Source: CAZOGW01 sp964579415
GTDB taxonomy: Bacteria; Actinomycetota; Acidimicrobiia; Spongiisociales; UBA5794
Length of the DNA: 30,877 bases
Direction: 5' to 3'
Assembly (NCBI GenBank): GCA_964579415.1
Contig: CAZOGW010000025.1
Location: 1 to 30,877, forward strand
Made by a program: the position numbers and the translations under genes. The stretch's first letter is position 1. Every line of letters begins with the position of its first letter. The notes under the pieces are model-generated. The model worked only from the letters and a program-made list of their open reading frames with translations. It ran no database searches and had not been told where the DNA came from. This document shows positions 8,076 to 15,730 of this stretch, in pieces.

Positions 8076-8942
8076 ATGACCGTGCGCCTGCGCGATGCCG
8101 AGCCCGGCGACCACCCTGCCATCGCCGCCTTCACCCAGGACACCTTCACCTGGGGTGACTACGTCGCCGACTCGTTCGACCGCTGGCTGGCCGATCCGGA
8201 CGGGCGGCTCTGTGTGGCCGTCGACGAGCACGATGTCCCCATCGCCATGAGCCGGGCGGCGCTGCTGTCGCCCACAGAGGCGTGGTTGCAGGGGGCGCGG
8301 GTCCACCCGGACTGGCGGCGGCAGGGTATCGCCTCACGTCTCGACGCCGAGTTGGAGGATTGGGCGCGGCGGCGGGGGGCGCGGGTGGTCCGCCTCTGCG
8401 TCGAATCCGACAACGCTCCCGCCATCGCCCAGGTGGAGGCCATCGGCATCCGGCGTGTCGCCGGATTCGCCCAGGCCGTCCGGCCGGTGAGGATGTCCCC
8501 GCCCACCGACGGCAACGGGGCGAGGCGGGTCCGGCGGCCGCAGCGGCTCGCCCCGGCGGTGTCCGCCGAGGCGGAACCGGCGCTCATGGCCTGGTCGACG
8601 GGGGAACTGGCCCGGCGCAGCCGGGAGATGTTCGCGGTGCGCTGGACCTGGCGGCGGCTGACACTGGCCGACCTGGTCGCCGCCGGTCGTTCCGGGGCGC
8701 TGTGGCAGTCCCCGTCGGGATGGACGCTGGCCGCGGTCGACCGTGAGACGCTCGAGGTCGGTTGGCTGGAGACCGGCCCCGAGGGAGCTGCCGACCTCCT
8801 CGCCGCCCTGGTGCCGCTGGCCGCCGAACAGGGCGCCGAGCGTGTCGCCGCCATGCTCCCCGACGCCGGATGGCTGCTCTCTGCGGCTGAGGGTCTCGGG
8901 TATGAGTTGAGGCAAGTGGGGATCCACGCCAAGGCCCTGTGA
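8076..8942 (+). CDS. Tandem GNAT-fold acetyltransferase
   Basis: 288 aa. The first GNAT domain (residues 1-about 150) has the acetyl-CoA pyrophosphate loop RRQGIA at 81-86 after VHPDW, and ends in a GNAT-like N-A-I-x-x-Y/V-E region (SDNAPAIAQVEAIGI). Residues about 165-288 look like a second, degenerate GNAT fold ending LGYELRQVGIHAKAL, without a clear pyrophosphate loop. The substrate cannot be deduced. It may acetylate a small molecule or a protein N-terminus. It lies 36 nt after the preceding gene and is probably read from its own leaderless promoter. Confidence 0.82.
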   Translation: MTVRLRDAEPGDHPAIAAFTQDTFTWGDYVADSFDRWLADPDGRLCVAVDEHDVPIAMSRAALLSPTEAWLQGARVHPDWRRQGIASRLDAELEDWARRRGARVVRLCVESDNAPAIAQVEAIGIRRVAGFAQAVRPVRMSPPTDGNGARRVRRPQRLAPAVSAEAEPALMAWSTGELARRSREMFAVRWTWRRLTLADLVAAGRSGALWQSPSGWTLAAVDRETLEVGWLETGPEGAADLLAALVPLAAEQGAERVAAMLPDAGWLLSAAEGLGYELRQVGIHAKAL

Positions 8943-8950
8943 GGCGGGCC

Positions 8951-9000
8951 AGGTATCTGGTACTTGGTACTACGGTAATCGTAATAACAATTACTGGATC
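8951..9000. repeat. Short degenerate heptad array between convergent genes (array B)
   Basis: AGGTATC followed by TGGTACT twice (8951-8971) leads into an AT-richer stretch with partial TACTGGA units up to the stop codon of glcF at 9005. It occupies nearly all of the 62-nt gap between the convergent GNAT and glcF genes, so it is positioned where a bidirectional transcription end would be. Confidence 0.7.
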
Positions 9001-9004
9001 GCGA

Positions 9005-10219
9005 CTACTGGATGCTCTCCCAATACAGCTCCACCGGATGCACGATCCGATACCCCGCTCCGAGCTGACTGCGTAGTTGCATCTCGCAACCCGGGTTGGC
9101 GGAGGCGACCAGGGTCACGCCGGTGGCGCGCACCTGTTCCGCCTTGAGGGCGCCGAGTTCGTCGGACATCTCCGGCTGCAGCGCCATGTAGATGCCGGCG
9201 GCGCCGCAGCACAGGGCGCGGGAGTCGATCTCGACCGGCGTGTGGCCGGCGGCGCGCAGGATGCGGCGGGGGGCGTCGACGATGCGCTGGGCGTGGCGAA
9301 GGTGGCACGGGTCCTGGATGGCGACCTCGCCCCGATCCTCGCTCGCCTGTGGCAGGCGGCCCTCGTCGATGAGGCCGGCGACGACCTCGGTGACGTCACG
9401 GGCCCGTGCTGCCAGCTCGGCTCCGGCCTCTCCGGCCCAGTGGCCGTAGCCCTTCAGGTGGGCGCTGCAGCCGGCGGCGTCGCCCACCACCAGGTCGTAG
9501 CCGGAGAAGGCGGCGACATTGCGCGAGGCGTGCGCCCGGGCCTCGGCGGCTGCCCCGTCGTGGGCTGCCAGCGCTCCGCAGCAGGTCTGCTGCTCCGGGA
9601 CCTCGACGTCGTAACCGGCCCGGGCGAGCACGGCGATGGTCGCCTGGTGCACCGGCCCGAACCAGCGGTCCATGACGCAGCCGGCCAGCAGCGCCGCCGA
9701 TCCGATGCGCTCGCCTTCCGCCGGACGCCTCGTCCCCACCACACCCGCGGAACGCACCGGGATGCGGCGCATGCCCCGCATCCTCCCCAGCGGGCCGGGA
9801 GCGACGCGGTCGAGGCCGACTCGCTGGCCGACCGCCGCAGCCGACGAAGCCGCCCCCACCAGGCCGCGGCGGCCCAGCCCGGCGCCCAGGACCGAATGGC
9901 GGGCGCGGCGGGTGGTCGAGGGCCGCTGCGCCGTGATCTCGGCGCGTGCGCCCTCCATGGCACGACCGAAGGGCACCAGCGAGGGGCACACCACCTCGCA
10001 GGCCCGGCACACCAGGCACAGGCCCATGATCTCCTCGAAGGTCTCGTCGACGGCGGACGCTCCATCGGCGACGGCCGACATGGCGGCGAGACGACCCCGC
10101 GGCGACGCCGTCTCGTCGCCGGTGAGACGGAAGGTGGGGCACACCGGCAGGCACAGCCCGCACGTGATGCACGCGTCCAGCTCGGCACTGGTGGGGGCAT
10201 CTCCCGTGACCCACCCCAT
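9005..10219 (-). CDS. glcF: Glycolate oxidase-type iron-sulfur subunit
   Basis: 404 aa. Two N-terminal [4Fe-4S] ligand sets are present: C17-x2-C20-x2-C23-x3-C27 and C68-x2-C71-x2-C74-x3-C78. They are followed by two CCG domains (QTCCGALAAH and LCCGAAGIYM), as in GlcF/LutA-type proteins. It should carry electrons from the FAD subunits GlcD/GlcE to the membrane quinone pool. ATG 10219 is chosen because GGGAGG ends exactly 6 nt upstream. The GTG at 10225 directly abuts that site. It is the last gene of the glcD-glcE-glcF set, separated from glcE by heptad array C. Confidence 0.92.
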   Translation of the reverse strand: MGWVTGDAPTSAELDACITCGLCLPVCPTFRLTGDETASPRGRLAAMSAVADGASAVDETFEEIMGLCLVCRACEVVCPSLVPFGRAMEGARAEITAQRPSTTRRARHSVLGAGLGRRGLVGAASSAAAVGQRVGLDRVAPGPLGRMRGMRRIPVRSAGVVGTRRPAEGERIGSAALLAGCVMDRWFGPVHQATIAVLARAGYDVEVPEQQTCCGALAAHDGAAAEARAHASRNVAAFSGYDLVVGDAAGCSAHLKGYGHWAGEAGAELAARARDVTEVVAGLIDEGRLPQASEDRGEVAIQDPCHLRHAQRIVDAPRRILRAAGHTPVEIDSRALCCGAAGIYMALQPEMSDELGALKAEQVRATGVTLVASANPGCEMQLRSQLGAGYRIVHPVELYWESIQ

Positions 10220-10266
10220 CAGCACCCTCCCGTGAAAGCGACCGGGGACCGCGCAAGACCCCCCGC

Positions 10267-10301
10267 TACTGGATACTGGCTACTGGATACTGGATACTGA
10301 C
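10267..10301. repeat. Heptad tandem array (array C)
   Basis: Five copies of TACTGG(A/C), the last one TACTGAC, lie 3 nt from the glcE stop codon and between glcE and glcF. The unit differs from the GTAC-core heptads elsewhere but has the same period and the same placement beside a stop codon. Confidence 0.88.
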
Positions 10302-10304
10302 GCA

Positions 10305-11438
10305 TCAGATCCTCCCTGGGAGGCGGCCGGTGTTGAGCACCCCCGCCGGGTCGAAGGACCGCTTGAGGCGGCGCTGGATGTCGACCGTGGCCGGCGGCGT
10401 GCCCCAGGGGTCGAACACGGTGCCGGTGCCGGCAGGGGCGGCCAGGGTGACGAGAGCTCCCCCCAACTCCTCCGCCCACGCCCGCAGGTCGGTGAGCGCC
10501 GCCAGGGGCATGTCGTCGAGGCCCAGCTTCACCTCACCGACGCCGTGGGCGGCCTGGTAGTCGAGGTCGGCGGTGATGCGGTGCAGGCGCTCGACGGCGG
10601 CAGCGACCTCCGGGGCGGGAACCCGCAGCGAGAAGATGTAGCGCCGGTCCAGCGGTTCGGGCCAGCGCAGACCGGGCATCGCCGTGCTGCGCAGATCTGC
10701 CGCCTGGCCGGTCAGTTCCTCCGCCGTTCCGGCGACAAAGACCCGCGACACGTGATTTGTCTCCACCACGGCCAGGGGCCGGTAGGCGGCGGCAAGGGCA
10801 TGGGCGGCGTCGGGAACGTCGATGGTGGCGGTGTGGGTGGGAGTGGGCCACAGCTTGAGGCAGACCGAGGCGATCACACCGAGAGCCCCGAGCGAACCGG
10901 TGGCGAGCCGCGGGATGTCATAGCCGGTGACGTTCTTGACCACACGGCCCCCGCCGGTGACCACACGGCCGTCGCCGGTGATCAGCACCACCTCGAGGAC
11001 CCGGTCCCGGGTGGGCCCGTAGCCGAGGCGCCGCCATCCGGAGGCGGCCGCTGCCACCACCCCTCCCACGGTGGCGTTTCCGGGTGTCTCGGGGAGGACG
11101 GCGCTCTGGCCCCGCTCGTCGAGGAGGGTGGCCAGTTGCGCCACCGCCATGCCGGCCTCGACGACGATGGTGAGGTCTTCGGGCTGCCAGTCGACGACCC
11201 GTTGCAGGCCGGAGGTGACCAGCACCACGTCGGCCTCGACCGGGTAGCCGATCCCCTGGTGCTCGCCCCCGCCCCACACCAGCACGCGGAGGCGCTCCCG
11301 GCTCGCCGCCGCCAGTGCCTCGGAGAGGGCGTCGACGGTAGTCGGCGCCACCACCCGCTCGGCAGCGGGGACGCCGGGGAACAGATCGCGCACGTCCGGC
11401 CCCAGGGCATCGGCCACCGGTCCGGCGATACCGGTCAT
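10305..11438 (-). CDS. glcE: Glycolate oxidase-type FAD-binding subunit
   Basis: 377 aa FAD_binding_4 (PCMH-type) protein with VWGGGEHQGIGYP near residues 55-67 and the FAD-contact region LPETPGNATVGGVVAAAASG. It lacks the long C-terminal domain of GlcD, as GlcE does. Its start codon overlaps the glcD stop by 4 nt (ATGA), so translation is coupled. It should form the GlcDEF membrane-associated oxidase with its neighbours, converting glycolate or a related 2-hydroxyacid to the 2-oxoacid. Confidence 0.88.
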   Translation of the reverse strand: MTGIAGPVADALGPDVRDLFPGVPAAERVVAPTTVDALSEALAAASRERLRVLVWGGGEHQGIGYPVEADVVLVTSGLQRVVDWQPEDLTIVVEAGMAVAQLATLLDERGQSAVLPETPGNATVGGVVAAAASGWRRLGYGPTRDRVLEVVLITGDGRVVTGGGRVVKNVTGYDIPRLATGSLGALGVIASVCLKLWPTPTHTATIDVPDAAHALAAAYRPLAVVETNHVSRVFVAGTAEELTGQAADLRSTAMPGLRWPEPLDRRYIFSLRVPAPEVAAAVERLHRITADLDYQAAHGVGEVKLGLDDMPLAALTDLRAWAEELGGALVTLAAPAGTGTVFDPWGTPPATVDIQRRLKRSFDPAGVLNTGRLPGRI

Positions 11439-12859
11439 CCCGCCCTGGCCTCTGCCTGAGGAGGGGGGAAGTCGAAGTCGAAACAGCGAGAGCCGGCGGG
11501 CAGCACCTTCCCCGGGTTCATCACGCCGTCCGGATCGAAGGCCTCACGCACCCGGGCCTGGGCGTCCAGGCTCACCGCATCGAAGACGTCGGTCATGAAT
11601 CGCTGCTTCTCCAGGCCGATGCCGTGCTCCCCCGACAGCGCCCCTCCCACCGCGATGGAGAGACGCACGATCTCGGCCCCGGCGGCCATGACCCGCTCCA
11701 GGACCCCGGGCTCCTTGGCGTCGAATGCCATCAGCGGGTGGAGATTGCCGTCGCCGGCGTGGAACACGTTGAGCATGAGCAGGTCGTACTCGGCGGAGAT
11801 CTCGTAGAGGCGGTCCATCACCTCGACGAGGCGGGTGCGCGGCACCACCGTGTCGTGCAGGTAGAAGTCGGGGGCGGCCTGCGCCACCGCACCGAACGCC
11901 GACTTGCGCCCCAGCCAGAGCCGGCCACGTTCCTCGGCGTCTTTGGCCACCCGCACCTCGGAGGCGCCGGCGGCACGTGCGATCCCGGCGATGATCTCCG
12001 TCTCGGCAGCCACCGCACTGGGATGGCCCGCCACCTCGGCGAGCAGCACCGCGGCGGCGTCGGTGGGGTAGCCGGCGTGGACGAAGTTCTCCACCGCCCG
12101 GATCATCGGGTTGTCCATCATCTCCAGGGCGGCGGGGATGATCCCGGCGGCGATGGTGTCCGACACGGTGCGGGCGGCGCCGAGAACATCCGGATACGCC
12201 AGGAGCAGGGTGCTGACGTCGGGTGGGTTCTGGATGAGACGTACCAGGATGCGGGTGACGATCCCCATGGTGCCTTCCGATCCGACCACCACGCCGCGCA
12301 GGTCGAGCCCGATGGGGTCGGGGGCACAGCCTCCGAGGACGAGAACCTCGCCGTCGGCGGTGACCATCTCCACCGCCATCACATGCGCCACGGTGGTCCC
12401 CTCGGCCAGGCAGTGCGGGCCCCCGGCGTTGGTTCCCACGTTCCCGCCGATGGTGCAAGCCGCCTGCGACGACGGATCGGGGGCGTAGTGCAGGCCGAGC
12501 GACGTGGTGTGCTGGGTGAGTTCGGCGTTGATGAGGCCCGGGCCGACCCAGGCGGTGCGGCCGGGGACGTCGACCTGGTGGACCTGGTTCATGCGCATGA
12601 GAGATACCACCAGCGCCCCTTGCAGCGGGACTGCGCTCCCCGCCAGCCCGGTGCCGGCGCCGCGGGGCACGATCGGCACGCCGTGACGGCGGGCGATGCG
12701 GACACAGCCCACCACCTCGTCGGTGGTCCCGGGGAGGGCGACGGCGCGCGGCGACCCCCGTGAGATGCCGGCGTCCTTGTCGTACAGCCTGAGCTCGAGC
12801 GGCTCGTGCTTGACGCGGCGCGGACCCAGCAGAGCGATGAGCTCTTCGACCAGAGTCAC
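11435..12859 (-). CDS. glcD: Glycolate/D-lactate-type oxidase catalytic FAD subunit
   Basis: 474 aa from the GTG at 12859 (MTLVEELIALLGPRRV). The FAD domain shows PIVPRGAGTGLAGSAVP and IGGNVGTNAGGPHCLAEG. The C-terminal FAD-oxidase domain shows HAGDGNLHPLMAFD and SGEHGIGLEK, diagnostic of the GlcD/D-lactate dehydrogenase family. A TTG at 12913 is in frame and would give 492 aa. The shorter form is preferred because a TATCCT box lies 6 nt before the GTG and homologues begin near this point. Glycolate is the likely substrate given the GlcDEF set, but D-lactate or D-2-hydroxyglutarate are alternatives. Confidence 0.92.
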   Translation of the reverse strand: MTLVEELIALLGPRRVKHEPLELRLYDKDAGISRGSPRAVALPGTTDEVVGCVRIARRHGVPIVPRGAGTGLAGSAVPLQGALVVSLMRMNQVHQVDVPGRTAWVGPGLINAELTQHTTSLGLHYAPDPSSQAACTIGGNVGTNAGGPHCLAEGTTVAHVMAVEMVTADGEVLVLGGCAPDPIGLDLRGVVVGSEGTMGIVTRILVRLIQNPPDVSTLLLAYPDVLGAARTVSDTIAAGIIPAALEMMDNPMIRAVENFVHAGYPTDAAAVLLAEVAGHPSAVAAETEIIAGIARAAGASEVRVAKDAEERGRLWLGRKSAFGAVAQAAPDFYLHDTVVPRTRLVEVMDRLYEISAEYDLLMLNVFHAGDGNLHPLMAFDAKEPGVLERVMAAGAEIVRLSIAVGGALSGEHGIGLEKQRFMTDVFDAVSLDAQARVREAFDPDGVMNPGKVLPAGSRCFDFDFPPPQAEARAG

Positions 12860-12865
12860 GCTCCG

Positions 12866-12871
12866 AGGATA
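12866..12871 (-). promoter_or_regulatory. Candidate -10 box of the glcDEF operon, leaderless
   Basis: TATCCT on the minus strand ends 6 nt before the GTG of glcD at 12859, which would make the G the first transcribed base. The sequence 17-18 nt upstream does not resemble a strong -35, suggesting an activator or a weak promoter. Confidence 0.45.
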
Positions 12872-12970
12872 GGGCGCCACCACCCATCGAGGCGGTGAAT
12901 CAGGTGGCGACAATCCGCTGGTTTGCCGGTCGCGACGGCTATCTTTCGCCGAGCCTCACCAAAAGATGCT

Positions 12971-13000
12971 TTTGACCGTGCCAGAAGTTAATGGTCAAAT
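12971..13000 (+). promoter_or_regulatory. Promoter and overlapping palindromic operator of the ROK regulator
   Basis: TTGACC (12972-12977) and TCAAAT (12995-13000) form a -35/-10 pair with an ideal 17-nt spacer. The predicted start is about 13007, only a few nt before the GTG at 13010. The same bases form a 7-bp inverted repeat TTTGACC/GGTCAAA (12971-12977 and 12993-12999). A dimeric repressor bound there would cover the promoter, so autoregulation is likely. Confidence 0.55.
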
Positions 13001-13009
13001 GGACGGATA

Positions 13010-14200
13010 GTGAAAAACAACGCCTCGGACAAGGCCACACCGGGTACGCCGGGCTACCTGCTGCAGCTGATCCGCCGCGGCGACGCCCGAACTCGCACCG
13101 ATCTGGTCGGTACCACCGGGCTGGCGCGCTCCACCGTGGCGGCCCGCATCGATCAACTGCTCGCCGAGGGGCTGATCTCCGAGATCGGCGAGGCGCCCTC
13201 CACCGGGGGCCGGCCACCGGCCGTCTTCGGGTTCAACCGGGATGCCGGCGTCGTCCTCGTCGCTGATCTGGGAGCCACCCACGCCCGGTTCGCCGTCAGC
13301 GACCTGGGGGGCACGCCGCTGGCGGAGATGTCCCAGGACCTCGATATCGCCCAGGGACCGGAGGCGGTGCTGAGCGCCGTCGAGAAGCAGTTCGTGGCCC
13401 TGCTGAAGCGGGCGGAGCGCAGCCCCGATCTGGTCAGAGGTGTGGGAATCGGCGTTCCCGGCCCCGTCGAGTTCGCCGAGGGCCGCGCCGTCAACCCACC
13501 GATCATGCCGGGGTGGGACAACTTCCCGATCCGGGACCGCTTCGTGGAGCGGTACCAGGTGCCGGTGCTGGTGGACAACGACGTCAACATCATGGCGTTG
13601 GGCGAGCACTGGGTCTCGACGCCACCGGTCAACGACTTCGTGTTCATCAAGGTAGGCACCGGCATCGGCTCCGGGCTCATCCTGGGCGGGACCTTGCACC
13701 GCGGCGCTCAGGGCGCCGCCGGTGACATCGGCCACGTGCAGATCGTCGCCGCCGAAGGCGTCATGTGCCGCTGTGGCAACGAGGGCTGCCTCGAAGCCGT
13801 CGCCGGTGGGCGCGCCCTGGCGATGCAGCTCACCGCCGCCGGCGTTCCCGCCGCGGGTAGCAGGGACGTGGTTCGCCTGGCGAAGACCGGGAACGGCCTG
13901 GCGACGATGCGCATCCGCGAGGCGGGCCGACTCATCGGCCGGGTCGTGGCCATGATCGTCAACACTCTCAACCCTGACACCATCATCATCGGCGGCGACG
14001 TCGCCGATGCCGGGGAGCAACTCATCGCCGGTATCCGCGAGGTGGTGTACCAGCGCTCGACGGCCCTCGCCACCAGCAAGCTGGTCGTCGGCCAGAGCAC
14101 TCTCGGCGACCGCGCCGGCATCACCGGCGCCGCCGCCATGGTGATCGAGTACATCTTGAGCCCGGCAGCCGTAGACGCCGCCCTGGCTGTGGAAGCATAG
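13010..14200 (+). CDS. ROK-family transcriptional regulator
   Basis: 396 aa. An N-terminal winged helix-turn-helix (about residues 15-75, TDLVGTTGLARSTVAARIDQ) precedes a ROK kinase-like sugar-binding domain with VADLGATHARFAV and the zinc signature GHVQ...CRCGNEGCLE. Such proteins usually repress sugar or aminosugar genes and release DNA on ligand binding. It is divergent from glcDEF with about 150 nt between them, so control of that operon is possible, as is self-control through the palindrome at 12971-12999. Translation starts at GTG 13010 with a short or absent leader. A weak GGACGGA lies just upstream. Confidence 0.9.
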   Translation: MKNNASDKATPGTPGYLLQLIRRGDARTRTDLVGTTGLARSTVAARIDQLLAEGLISEIGEAPSTGGRPPAVFGFNRDAGVVLVADLGATHARFAVSDLGGTPLAEMSQDLDIAQGPEAVLSAVEKQFVALLKRAERSPDLVRGVGIGVPGPVEFAEGRAVNPPIMPGWDNFPIRDRFVERYQVPVLVDNDVNIMALGEHWVSTPPVNDFVFIKVGTGIGSGLILGGTLHRGAQGAAGDIGHVQIVAAEGVMCRCGNEGCLEAVAGGRALAMQLTAAGVPAAGSRDVVRLAKTGNGLATMRIREAGRLIGRVVAMIVNTLNPDTIIIGGDVADAGEQLIAGIREVVYQRSTALATSKLVVGQSTLGDRAGITGAAAMVIEYILSPAAVDAALAVEA

Positions 14201-14202
14201 AT

Positions 14203-14234
14203 ACGTACTAAGTACTAAGTACTAGGTACTAGGT
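14203..14234. repeat. Heptad tandem array (array D)
   Basis: ACGTACT, AAGTACT twice, AGGTACT and a partial AGGT begin 2 nt after the ROK stop codon. The array is an inverted near-copy of array E, 68 nt downstream (28 of 31 positions complementary). Confidence 0.9.
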
Positions 14235-14302
14235 GGCTGGCGACAACTCGGAGCGCCTCGGGACCTGGCTGCTGGCGTCAGTTCGGAATTGAATCGCATC
14301 GC

Positions 14303-14337
14303 GTATTACCTAGTACTTAGTACCTAGTACTTAGTAC
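14303..14337. repeat. Heptad tandem array (array E)
   Basis: GTATTAC is followed by CTAGTAC, TTAGTAC, CTAGTAC and TTAGTAC, 45 nt before the ECF sigma start codon. It pairs with array D as an inverted repeat flanking 14235-14302, where I see no gene or other motif. Confidence 0.9.
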
Positions 14338-14360
14338 CTCAAGAACCTTTCCGCCCGCAG

Positions 14361-14382
14361 TGGTGTATCAAGTGCGACACCA
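14361..14382 (+). promoter_or_regulatory. Inverted repeat abutting the ECF sigma start codon
   Basis: TGGTGT (14361-14366) and ACACCA (14377-14382) are exact inverted repeats ending at the base before ATG 14383. No Shine-Dalgarno is present. A GAACC at 14343-14347, 18 nt before GTATC, could be an ECF-type -35, hinting at self-activation, but this is weak. Confidence 0.3.
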
Positions 14383-14931
14383 ATGTTCAACGACTCCGAG
14401 CTGGCGCGACGGGCGCATGCGGGTGACCGCGACGCCTACGGGATGCTGGTAGCCGCCCACAGGGAAGTGGCGTTCCGGGTCGCCTACCTACTCACCTCCT
14501 CGGCGAGCGAGGCAGAGGACGCCACTCAGGACGGGTTCGTGAAGGCTTATCTCGCCCTCGACAGCTACGACGCCGACCGGCCCTTCCGGCCCTGGTTGCT
14601 GCAGATCGTCGCCAACGAGGCCCGCAACCGGAATCGGGCTGCGGGGAGGCGATTGAGCTACGAGATGCGAGGCGGCCACCGCGAGTTGCGGGAGGTGACG
14701 GAGACGCCGGAGGACGTCGCCGCGGTGGAGGACATGCGGCGCCGCCTCCTCGACGCGGTGAACCGGCTGCCGGAGGACGAGCGTCTCGTGGTGGGCCTCC
14801 GCTACTTCCTCCAACTCTCGGAGGCTGAAGCGGCGGCAGCCGCCGGCATCCCGGCGGGGACCGTGAAGTCTCGGCTGTCCCGGGCACTGCGGCGGCTGCG
14901 GGAGAGCGAAGAAGTGAAGGAGTTGCGATGA
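14383..14931 (+). CDS. ECF-type RNA polymerase sigma factor
   Basis: 182 aa, the normal ECF length. Region 2 covers about residues 17-85, with DAYGMLVAAHREVAFRVAYLL, EAEDATQDGFVKAY and FRPWLLQIVANEARNRNR. Region 4 covers about 123-178, with LPEDERLVVGLRYFLQLSEAE and GTVKSRLSRALRRLRE. It should direct polymerase to a small extracytoplasmic-stress regulon. The stop overlaps the next gene's start (ATGA, 4 nt), coupling it to its probable anti-sigma factor. Confidence 0.93.
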   Translation: MFNDSELARRAHAGDRDAYGMLVAAHREVAFRVAYLLTSSASEAEDATQDGFVKAYLALDSYDADRPFRPWLLQIVANEARNRNRAAGRRLSYEMRGGHRELREVTETPEDVAAVEDMRRRLLDAVNRLPEDERLVVGLRYFLQLSEAEAAAAAGIPAGTVKSRLSRALRRLRESEEVKELR

Positions 14932-15662
14932 CCGCACACGACCTGGTGCCTGGCCTCGAAGATCTCGGCTCGGTGCTCGTCTTCCCCGAAACGCCGAGTT
15001 TCGACGGCATCCTCGCCGCGCTCCCCGATCGGGTGGCACCCGCCCGAAGAGGGCGACCCTGGCTCGGAGTCGCCGCCGCCGTGATCGCGGTGGCGGCGCT
15101 GATCCTCACAGTCCCGCCGGCCCGACGGGCGGTCGCCGACCTCCTCGGCCTCGGCGCGGTGAGGGTCACCGTCGTCAACGAGCTACCTGCGGCGACCGCC
15201 TTCAAGGCGGACCTGGGCACCATGGTGAGCCTCGACGAGGCCGCTGCAGCCGCTCCCTTCCCCCTGCTCGTCCCTGGCGGCGCCGAGCCCGACACCGTGT
15301 TCCTGCGCGAGGTGGACCTGGTGGCGGTGACTCAGGTGTTCGGTACCGGGAAGCAGCCTCGCCTGATCCTCACCCAGGTCGGCGGCGCCGCCGACCGTCA
15401 GGTGATCGAGAAGATGGTGCCGGGTGAGGGCGCGATCGAACGCGTCCGGGTGGGAGAGTCGGAGGGCCTGTGGTTGTCCGGCCCCCCGCACACGGTGTCG
15501 TTCATCACATCACAAGGCGGCCGTGTCCCCGACCCGCCGCGCCTCGCCGGCAACACCCTGATCTACGAGCAGGACGGCGTGACGATCCGAATAGAGGCCG
15601 ACGTAGATCTGACGACAGCGTTGGCGATCGCCGAGTCCCTCAAGCCGGTTCCGAGCGGGTAG
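14928..15662 (+). CDS. Membrane protein, probable anti-sigma factor
   Basis: 244 aa. A short cytoplasmic N-terminus (1-44) is followed by one membrane helix (about 45-63, WLGVAAAVIAVAALILTV) and an extracytoplasmic domain of about 180 residues, with a VPGGAEPDTVFL segment reminiscent of DUF4367-type domains. The function is inferred from coupling to the ECF sigma gene and from topology. The zinc-binding anti-sigma signature HxxxCxxC is absent, so any sigma contact must use another mode. The stop codon TAG is itself the start of the heptad-derived hairpin that follows. Confidence 0.75.
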   Translation: MTAHDLVPGLEDLGSVLVFPETPSFDGILAALPDRVAPARRGRPWLGVAAAVIAVAALILTVPPARRAVADLLGLGAVRVTVVNELPAATAFKADLGTMVSLDEAAAAAPFPLLVPGGAEPDTVFLREVDLVAVTQVFGTGKQPRLILTQVGGAADRQVIEKMVPGEGAIERVRVGESEGLWLSGPPHTVSFITSQGGRVPDPPRLAGNTLIYEQDGVTIRIEADVDLTTALAIAESLKPVPSG

Positions 15663-15729
15663 TACTTGGTACTAGGTACTTGGTACTTGGTATCTACCCC
15701 CAGATACCAAGTACTAAGTACCAAGTACC
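15661..15729. terminator. Heptad-derived long hairpin between convergent genes (array F)
   Basis: Five heptads on the left (15661-15695, AGTACTT/GGTACTA/GGTACTT/GGTATCT type) and four inverted heptads on the right (15702-15729) are separated by a 6-nt loop. Arms 15668-15695 and 15702-15729 pair at 26 of 28 positions. It fills the whole gap between the stop codons of the anti-sigma gene (+) and map (-). A bidirectional terminator or transcript-end stabiliser is therefore likely, although no T-tract is present. Confidence 0.65.
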
Positions 15730-15730
15730 C

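Noticed and set aside
12860..12913. TTG 12913 as the glcD start
   Set aside because: It adds a proline-rich stretch with no ribosome-binding site, and a -10 box lies inside it. It is kept only as an alternative.
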